From the NCBI RefSeq assembly GCF_015350805.1, contig NZ_JADKSG010000001.1:248001-312000 (forward strand): a DNA stretch of 64,000 bases. The letters are read 5' to 3'. Of the stretch, positions 58,972-64,000 are shown in pieces. Every line of letters begins with the position of its first letter. Position 1 is the stretch's first letter. Source of the stretch: Herbiconiux sp. VKM Ac-1786 (GTDB taxonomy: Bacteria > Actinomycetota > Actinomycetes > Actinomycetales > Microbacteriaceae). Made by a program: the position numbers and the translations under genes. The notes beneath the pieces were generated by a model, which was not told the origin of the DNA, did no database searches, and saw nothing but the letters and a program-made list of their open reading frames with translations.

Positions 58972-59625
58972 GTGAGCGTGCAGATCCAGTCCCCGTTCCT
59001 GGCCGTCACGCGTTCGCTCGACGGAGCGGTCCTCGAGGCCCTCGTCGGAGCGAACGGATCGATGAGCATCGCCGAGATCGCGCGGTCGACCGACAACTCC
59101 TACGCCGGCGTACGCAGTTGCGTGCTGCGACTGACCGCTCAGGGAACCGTGGTGGCCAGCCCGGCGGGCAAGCTCACCATCTACGCGTTCAACCCCGAGC
59201 ACATCCTCGCCCCGGCCATCCGCGAGATCGTCGGCGCGAAGGCCCGGCTCTGGGAGCGCACCTCGATCCTCATCGCCGACACGTTCACCGATCCCCCGGT
59301 CTACGCCGCCGTGTTCGGCTCGGCGGCGACCGGCACCATGCGGGAGGACAGCGACATCGACATCTACCTGGAGCGCGCCGAGGAAGCCGATGTCGACGCC
59401 TTCGACGTCGAAGCCCACCTGCTCGCCCGGCAGGTGTCCCTGCTGACCGGCAACGAGGTCCGTCCGCTCATCTACGGTGAGAACGAGGTCGCCGGTGAGA
59501 TGGCCGATCAGCGCGTGCTCGCTGAGATCGCACGCGACGGGGTCACGGTGGCCGGTGACGCCGCCGAGTTCCGCAGCCGCCTGCGCCGCGGTGGCCGATC
59601 GCGGGCCCGCGATGTCGCGAGTTGA
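58972..59625 (+). CDS. winged-helix/minimal nucleotidyltransferase (MNT) protein
   Basis: 217 residues from GTG 58972. Residues 1-75 form a winged helix (SIAEIARSTDNSYAGVRSCVLRLTAQGTV); the MNT domain has GSAATGTMREDSDID, exactly GSx10DxD, as in MntA antitoxins that AMPylate HEPN toxins. The built-in DNA-binding domain probably reads the dyad at its promoter. Overlaps the partner gene by 14 bp. Confidence 0.85.
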   Translation: MSVQIQSPFLAVTRSLDGAVLEALVGANGSMSIAEIARSTDNSYAGVRSCVLRLTAQGTVVASPAGKLTIYAFNPEHILAPAIREIVGAKARLWERTSILIADTFTDPPVYAAVFGSAATGTMREDSDIDIYLERAEEADVDAFDVEAHLLARQVSLLTGNEVRPLIYGENEVAGEMADQRVLAEIARDGVTVAGDAAEFRSRLRRGGRSRARDVAS

Positions 59626-59995
59626 CCGCGACCCTGCCGTCATCGACGGTCGCACCACGAAGATGCGCCAGTTCGTCGAGGCCACCGAGATCCTCCTCGA
59701 GCTGGCCGACGACGACGAGCTGCGCGACGCGGTCGTGACCCTCGCCGTGCATGCCGGCATCGCCGCCTCCGACGTCATCTGCCTGCGCCGCCTCGGCTAC
59801 TACTGGCAGAGCGGCAACCACCACGAGGCCATCGAGCACCTGCAGCGGGCCGAACCGGCGTGTGCGCGGCACCTCACTACGCTCCTCGCCCTCAAGACCC
59901 GCGCGGGCTACGGTCACGATGCGATCTCGCCGAGCAACGTGGCGCGGTCCGTCCGCGCGATGCGGCACCTCGCCGACGCCGCCCGCGCTGCCTAG
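59612..59995 (+). CDS. HEPN-like partner protein
   Basis: 127 residues, all helical: MRQFVEATEILLELAD, TLAVHAGIAASDVICLRRLGYYW, NHHEAIEHLQRAEPACARHLTTLL, ALKTRAGYGHDAISPSNVARSVRAMRHL. The AHAGIAASD...HxEAIxLL pattern matches actinobacterial HEPN-type proteins that follow MNT genes. The catalytic RX4-6H motif of HEPN ribonucleases is not evident here (nearest Arg to His is nine apart), so it may be inactive or use other residues. Confidence 0.7.
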   Translation: MSRVDRDPAVIDGRTTKMRQFVEATEILLELADDDELRDAVVTLAVHAGIAASDVICLRRLGYYWQSGNHHEAIEHLQRAEPACARHLTTLLALKTRAGYGHDAISPSNVARSVRAMRHLADAARAA

Positions 59996-60026
59996 AGGGA
60001 GCAGCGCGGGCGCGGCGCCGAGAGGT

Positions 60027-60179
60027 CTACGGCCGGAAGACCGCCCGCACGCATCCGTCAGTCTTCTCCTTGAACAGCTCGTAGCCCTCGGGCCCCTGCG
60101 ACAGCGGCATCACGTGGGTGGCGAGATGCTCGGTGACGAGCTCGTCCCGCGCCATCCGCTCGAGCAGCAACCTAGGGAC
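60027..60179 (-). pseudogene. remnant: C-terminus of a zinc-dependent alcohol dehydrogenase
   Basis: The minus strand reads LLLERMARDELVTEHLATHV, then MPLSQGPEGYELFKEKTDGC and VRAVFRP before a TAG stop. This is the last 50 residues of a formaldehyde/alcohol dehydrogenase (LKEAPEGYKLFKEKxDGCVRxVxRP type). No start or cofactor domain precedes it, so a large 5' part has been deleted. Confidence 0.8.
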
Positions 60180-60240
60180 GCGCCCAGCCGACCGCAGGGG
60201 GATTCACATCCGCGCGATCAGGAGAGACAATGCTCCGTGC

Positions 60241-60831
60241 CTAGGAGCGCGGCAGGTCGAACACCGCGTCGACCGCGAACGCCAGCGTCGCCGCCTGATG
60301 CACGAGGTAGTCGGGGCGGTGCGGCAGCGCGCGCTCGATCGAGAGGCCGTCGACGACCGTGAGCAGCAGGTGCACGCGCCGCTCGGTGTCGCCGGGCGGC
60401 AGCACACCCTCCTCCTCGAGGATGGCGAGCCACGCACCCACCCGGCGCTCGGCCTGCGAGACGATCAGGTCGTAGCCGGCGCGCGCATCCGGAGTCGTGT
60501 CGGCGCCCGGGAACGCCTGGAACAGGCTCTGCCAGACCGCGAAGGCATCGGCGTCGTTCGTGCCGAAGGGCTCGAACAGTCGCCAAAGGCACTCGCGCAG
60601 CCGTTCACGCGGCGGCAACGCTGTGTCGCGGATGCGCTCGTCGGGCATCGCCGCGTCGTACGTCGCGGTGAGGGCGGCGTTGATGAGGTCGCGCTGGGTG
60701 GGGAAGTAGTGGCGCAGCGTGCTCGCGCCGACCCCGGCGTGGGCGGCGACCGCGCGCACGCTGAGGCGCTCGACGCCGTCGCGCATCATCGCCGTGACCG
60801 AGGCGAGGATGCGGTCGCGCGTGCTCTCCAT
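60241..60831 (-). CDS. TetR/AcrR-family regulator
   Basis: 196 residues from ATG 60831 (GGAGG upstream). HTH: SVRAVAAHAGVGASTLRHYFPTQRDLINAAL; the ligand domain has the YDLIVSQAERRVGAWLAILEEEGVLP pattern of the BetI-like C-terminal (TetR_C_6) group. Divergent from the GPP34 gene across a near-perfect 30-bp palindrome, which it probably binds, repressing both genes. Confidence 0.92.
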   Translation of the reverse strand: MESTRDRILASVTAMMRDGVERLSVRAVAAHAGVGASTLRHYFPTQRDLINAALTATYDAAMPDERIRDTALPPRERLRECLWRLFEPFGTNDADAFAVWQSLFQAFPGADTTPDARAGYDLIVSQAERRVGAWLAILEEEGVLPPGDTERRVHLLLTVVDGLSIERALPHRPDYLVHQAATLAFAVDAVFDLPRS

Positions 60832-60869
60832 GTAGACCTCCGCGTCGAGTCTAAATGGATTTCGGGAAG

Positions 60870-60899
60870 TTAGCACACCGTACTAGTACAGTGTGCTAA
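60870..60899. promoter_or_regulatory. 30-bp TetR operator
   Basis: TTAGCACAC (60870-60878) and GTGTGCTAA (60891-60899) flank the perfect decamer GTACTAGTAC (60880-60889); only the base pair 60879/60890 breaks symmetry. It abuts TAATCT, the -10 of the GPP34 gene. Confidence 0.85.
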
Positions 60900-60908
60900 T
60901 CTCGAGGC

Positions 60909-61604
60909 ATGTCCCCCACGAACCCCGCAGCGGCCGCCGGTGACCGGCTGATCGCCGAAGACGTCCTCCTCGTCCTCTTCCAGCCCTCGTCGGGCACCAT
61001 CGCCGGCGAGAACACCCTCTTCTACGTGCTCGGAGGCGCCGTGCTGACCGAGCTGGGCCAGCGGGGCCTGGCGTCGGTGCAGGATGCGGGCCTCCGAGGC
61101 GCTCTCGTCAGCGCGACCGGCGAGCGCCCCGACGACGAGCTCCTCCGTCCCGCCTGGGACTACGTCGCCACGAAGCCGCGCGGCGTGCAGAGCGTGCTCG
61201 CCGCGAGCGGTCCGACCCTGCGCGGGCCCCTGCTCGACCGCCTGGTCGGGCGCGGCGACCTCGACCGGGTCGAGAAGCGGATGCTCGGCCTCATCCCCAC
61301 CGCCTCCCTCCGTGAAGGCGGCTCGGGCCGACGCGCCGAGCTGATCGCCGCCATCCGTGCCGTGCTCGTCGACGGTGAGGCGCCGAGCGAACGCATCGCC
61401 GCCGTCACCGCCCTCGTCTCGGCGAGCGGCGCGCTCCCCGTGCTGCACCCCGAGATCCCGTGGTCGACCGACACGGCCACCCGGGCCAGGGCCCTCGCCC
61501 AGGGCGACCAGGCGGCGGACGCCGCCGCGGCCGCTGTCACCCGCACCATGACCGCGGTCGTCACGAACGCGCTGATCGCCGCACTGGTGGCCGGTACCCG
61601 CTGA
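60909..61604 (+). CDS. GOLPH3/GPP34-family protein
   Basis: 231 residues. LIAEDVLLVLF, TLFYVLGGAVLTELGQRGLASV, LLDRLVGRGDLDRVEKRMLGLIPTASL, and the C-terminal helices match the GPP34 domain, which in eukaryotes binds phosphatidylinositol-4-phosphate. The bacterial role is unclear; actinobacterial homologues are numerous. TAATCT six bases before the ATG gives a leaderless promoter overlapped by the TetR operator, so expression is probably inducible. Confidence 0.9.
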   Translation: MSPTNPAAAAGDRLIAEDVLLVLFQPSSGTIAGENTLFYVLGGAVLTELGQRGLASVQDAGLRGALVSATGERPDDELLRPAWDYVATKPRGVQSVLAASGPTLRGPLLDRLVGRGDLDRVEKRMLGLIPTASLREGGSGRRAELIAAIRAVLVDGEAPSERIAAVTALVSASGALPVLHPEIPWSTDTATRARALAQGDQAADAAAAAVTRTMTAVVTNALIAALVAGTR

Positions 61605-61680
61605 CACCACCTCCCCCACCACGCTGCGGGACTCGCAGCGCTGTTCGTCGCGCCTGCGACACCGATCCTCTGGAGAGACC

Positions 61681-62256
61681 ATGGACGTCATCGCGTTCTT
61701 CCAACAAGCCATGTCGCACGTGCCCGTCATCGTGCAGCCCCTTCTCGTCGCGCTGGCGGGGGTGATCCCGTTCGTCGAGGGCGAGCTCGCCGCCGTGCTC
61801 GGCGTGTGGGCGGGCCTGAATCCCGTCGTCGCGGCGCTCGCCGCTGCGGCGGGCAACTTCGCCTCCGTCTTCGTCGTGGTGTTCTTCGGGGCGCGCATCC
61901 GTGCCGCCGTCGTCACACGCCGCGCCCGGAAGGCGGCCGCCGCTCGGGCAGCCGCCCCGGTGCCGGTGGGCGGGCGCCCGGGTGAGACCGCCGAGACGGA
62001 GCCCGAGACGACGCCGAAGCCGAAGCCCGAGTCGAAGGGCGTCCAGCGGTTCAAGCGGTTCCTCGTGCGCTTCGGGGTTCCCGGGGCGAGCATCCTGGGC
62101 CCACTCGCCCTGCCCACCCAGTTCACCTCGGCGGTGCTGGTGTCGACGGGCGTCGCGAAGGGCTGGGTGCTGCTCTGGCAGGCCGTCGCGATTGTGCTCT
62201 GGACCACCGTCACGACCCTCGGCGCCGTCGGCGTGCTGGCCCTGCTCGAGGGCTGA
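61681..62256 (+). CDS. small multidrug export-like (PF06695) membrane protein
   Basis: 191 residues, GGAGAG before ATG. Helices at about 20-45, 48-68, 125-150, 155-190 with a basic/Pro loop of 45 residues between the second and third (RRARKAAAARAAAPVP). The RFGVPGASILGPLALPTQFTSAVLV segment is conserved in PF06695 and related DedA-like proteins. Transport function is not established. Confidence 0.75.
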   Translation: MDVIAFFQQAMSHVPVIVQPLLVALAGVIPFVEGELAAVLGVWAGLNPVVAALAAAAGNFASVFVVVFFGARIRAAVVTRRARKAAAARAAAPVPVGGRPGETAETEPETTPKPKPESKGVQRFKRFLVRFGVPGASILGPLALPTQFTSAVLVSTGVAKGWVLLWQAVAIVLWTTVTTLGAVGVLALLEG

Positions 62257-62343
62257 CGCACCGCCGCCCGTCGCCCGCGCGCAGTGGTACCGGGCGACCG
62301 GCCGCGGGCTGACGGCGCCGCGGCGGTCGGCTAGCCTGGCCGC

Positions 62344-62571
62344 ATGGCGAAGCAGGCACCGATCGACGACGTCTCCATCGGCGGGGAGATGATCCGGCTG
62401 GGGCAGTTCCTCAAGTTCGCGGGGCTGCTCGACACCGGCGGGATGGTCAAGGAGGTCATCGCCGACGGGTACGTGACGGTCAACGGCGAGGTCGAGCTGC
62501 GGCGGGGGCGGCAGCTCGCGGCGGGCGACGTGGTGGGGTTCGACGGGCGGCTCGCCCGCGTCAGCCCCTGA
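62344..62571 (+). CDS. S4-domain RNA-binding protein (YbcJ/YaaA-like)
   Basis: 75 residues: IRLGQFLKFAGLLDTGGMVKEVIADGYVTVNGEVELRRGRQLAAGDVV is a complete S4 domain, the minimal RNA-binding fold of the YbcJ family. TAGCCT six bases before the ATG indicates leaderless translation. It ends 10 bp before the stop of the convergent SIS gene. Confidence 0.9.
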   Translation: MAKQAPIDDVSIGGEMIRLGQFLKFAGLLDTGGMVKEVIADGYVTVNGEVELRRGRQLAAGDVVGFDGRLARVSP

Positions 62572-62581
62572 CGCTCCGCCC

Positions 62582-63142
62582 TTACTCGAAGTTGCGGTGA
62601 CGGGCCACCAGGTCCTCGAACCGTGCGCCGGTACGGCGGACGAGCATGAGGTAGAGCACGTCCCAGAAGATCCAGAGCGACTGCTCGAACAGGCTGCCCA
62701 TGGCCTGGATGGTCGGCACGACGTCGCCCTCGGCACCGTAGGTGTGCGCGGGGATGGTGAGCACGATGTCGGCCAGCTGAGCGGTGGGCCCGTCGGGGAT
62801 CGCCGTTGCCACCAGCAGGGTCGCGCCGGTCTTCTTCACCTGCTCGGCGATGTAGTGCAGGTGCGGGATGTTCGCCGGCCCGGTCGGCATGATGAAGAGG
62901 TCGTCGGCGGTGACCGCCGGCGTCGTGTCGTCCCAGCCCCAGTGCACGGTCTTCCCGAAGTGCGTGAGTCGCATGGCGAAGGCCTTGGAACCGAGGCCTT
63001 CGCGACCGATGCCCAGGACGAAGATGCGCTGATGCTTCTCGAGGGCGTCGAGCGCGGCCTCGATGTTGTCGAGCGGAACCCGGCGGAACACCTCCCCCAG
63101 TTCCTCGACGACGGTCGAACTGATCTCACGGAACTCTGACAT
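62582..63142 (-). CDS. SIS-domain phosphosugar isomerase (HxlB-like)
   Basis: 186 residues. IFVLGIGREGLGSKAFAMRLTHFG and FIMPTGPANIPHLHYIAEQVKKTGATLLVAT match the SIS fold, and FEQSLWIFWDVLYLML near the end is typical of 6-phospho-3-hexuloisomerases. It should interconvert hexulose and fructose 6-phosphate-type sugars. AAAGGA precedes the start; the upstream ABC permease stops 21 bp before, so they form one sugar operon. Confidence 0.85.
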   Translation of the reverse strand: MSEFREISSTVVEELGEVFRRVPLDNIEAALDALEKHQRIFVLGIGREGLGSKAFAMRLTHFGKTVHWGWDDTTPAVTADDLFIMPTGPANIPHLHYIAEQVKKTGATLLVATAIPDGPTAQLADIVLTIPAHTYGAEGDVVPTIQAMGSLFEQSLWIFWDVLYLMLVRRTGARFEDLVARHRNFE

Positions 63143-63163
63143 CTGCGGTCCTTTCGTTCAGGG

Positions 63164-64000
63164 TCAGCGTAGGCCGGGCTTGGCGCCGAAGCGGCCGACC
63201 AGCAGGGCGATGAGGATCACGGCGCCGTAGACGGCGTTGATCCAGAAGGTCGGCACACCTGCGAGGGTGAGGACGTTGGTGAGGGTGCCGAGCAGCAGCA
63301 CGCCCATGAGGGCGCCGATGATGCGGCCCTGTCCTCCGGTGAGCTGCACTCCGCCGATCACGGCCGCCGCCAGGGCGCTGAAGATGAGGTTCTCCCCCAT
63401 TCCGCTCGTGACGGATGCCAGTCGGCCGGCGAGCATGAGGCCAGCGAAGGCGGCCAGGGTGCTCGCGGCCACGAAGGCCGTGATCAGCACGAAATCCACC
63501 CGCACACCGGCCGCTTTGGCTGCATCGGCGTTGCCGCCGATGGCGTAGAGCGCCCGACCCCAGGAGGTGTAGCGGAGCACCAGCCCGGCGATGATGAACA
63601 GGATGGCCGTGATCCAGATCGCTGCGGGCACACCGGCCCAGCGAGCCGATCCGATGTAGCGGAACGCCTCGGGCAGGCCTGCCAGCGTCTTGCCCTGACT
63701 GATCCCCAGCGTGACTCCGCGCAGGAGGATCAGCATCGCCAGCGTCACGATGAACGGATCGAGTTTCACCTTCACGACGAGGAACCCGTTGAACAGCCCG
63801 ATGCCGGCTCCGATCACCAGGGTGATGAGGATGGCGAGCAGCGGGTCGATCTCGGTACCGAGACCGCCGACCGCGGCCGGGATGACGAGCCAGGCGGCCA
63901 CCATCGGCGCCAGTCCCACTGTCGACTCGAGTGAGATGTCGAGCTTGCCGGTGAGCAGGATGAACGTCAGACCGATCACGACGATGCCGAGCTCGGCCGA
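63164..64000 (-). CDS. ABC sugar transporter permease (RbsC-like), partial
   Basis: 279 residues up to the window edge; the frame is open beyond 64000, so the N-terminus is missing. About eight helices. GLFNGFLVVKVKLDPFIVTLAMLILLRG and the YAIGGNADAAKAAGVRVDFV loop (the RbsC/AraH-type ATPase contact) are clear. It imports a pentose or related sugar with a periplasmic-type binding protein and ATPase presumably encoded upstream. Confidence 0.92.
   Translation of the reverse strand, partial: SAELGIVVIGLTFILLTGKLDISLESTVGLAPMVAAWLVIPAAVGGLGTEIDPLLAILITLVIGAGIGLFNGFLVVKVKLDPFIVTLAMLILLRGVTLGISQGKTLAGLPEAFRYIGSARWAGVPAAIWITAILFIIAGLVLRYTSWGRALYAIGGNADAAKAAGVRVDFVLITAFVAASTLAAFAGLMLAGRLASVTSGMGENLIFSALAAAVIGGVQLTGGQGRIIGALMGVLLLGTLTNVLTLAGVPTFWINAVYGAVILIALLVGRFGAKPGLR

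Overview
This is a high-GC (roughly 70%) chromosome segment from an actinobacterium. A soil or plant-associated Microbacteriaceae member is plausible, judging from cell-wall-binding-repeat-2 proteins, LAXTG-type sorting signals, LtrA, GPP34, CU044_5270-type and PPOX-class proteins, and the many start codons with an actinobacterial leaderless promoter (TANNNT 6-7 nt upstream). The genus cannot be fixed from the sequence alone. No rRNA, tRNA, CRISPR array, insertion sequence or recognisable integrase was seen.

Layout. 1-16.5 kb: a DUF4349 tail, a GH3 lipoprotein coupled to an acyl-CoA dehydrogenase, a META lipoprotein, a secreted S1 protease with an unusual leader, a gamma-carbonic anhydrase/ATP-grasp/LLM flavin cluster, a CPA1 antiporter, LtrA, a DUF2975/XRE pair facing a frameshifted diiron gene, and a fatty acyl-CoA ligase. 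16.5-31 kb: FAD monooxygenase, a CWB2 surface protein, a methyltransferase divergent from a carboxylesterase, an EAL phosphodiesterase coupled to a HAD phosphatase, a second antiporter, a toxin-antitoxin pair, a YbaK-type deacylase, and an aldo/keto reductase divergent from its TetR regulator. 31-36 kb: DinB, small membrane protein plus winged-helix regulator, MFS exporter, cupin plus kynurenine-formamidase-like hydrolase.

36.1-44.9 kb is an accessory region, visibly less GC-rich from about 38.7 kb on. It carries a chorismate mutase, an RlaP-type nucleotidyltransferase coupled to a T4-Pnkp-like 3'-phosphatase (a predicted RNA end-healing pair), a truncated antitoxin, a complete toxin-antitoxin pair, an unknown coiled-coil protein, an RmuC-like protein with internal repeats, a cytosolic 5'-nucleotidase, two ribbon-helix-helix genes around palindromes, and a zinc-ribbon microprotein. 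This is the most likely place for an undescribed conflict or repair system.

45.3-56.4 kb is largely cell-surface: a cellulose-synthase-like glycosyltransferase coupled to a membrane-anchored GH18 protein with chitin-binding modules, an ECF sigma factor with its membrane partner, a DHFR-family protein, an MFS transporter, and a large LAXTG-anchored protein with a possible aerolysin-like core. 56.5-62.6 kb: a VOC gene flanked by a 64-bp duplication of the DUF445 gene end, an MNT/HEPN-like pair, an alcohol dehydrogenase remnant, a TetR/GPP34 divergent pair around a near-perfect 30-bp palindrome, and small membrane/S4 proteins. 62.6-64 kb begins a sugar operon (SIS isomerase and ABC permease) that continues beyond the window.
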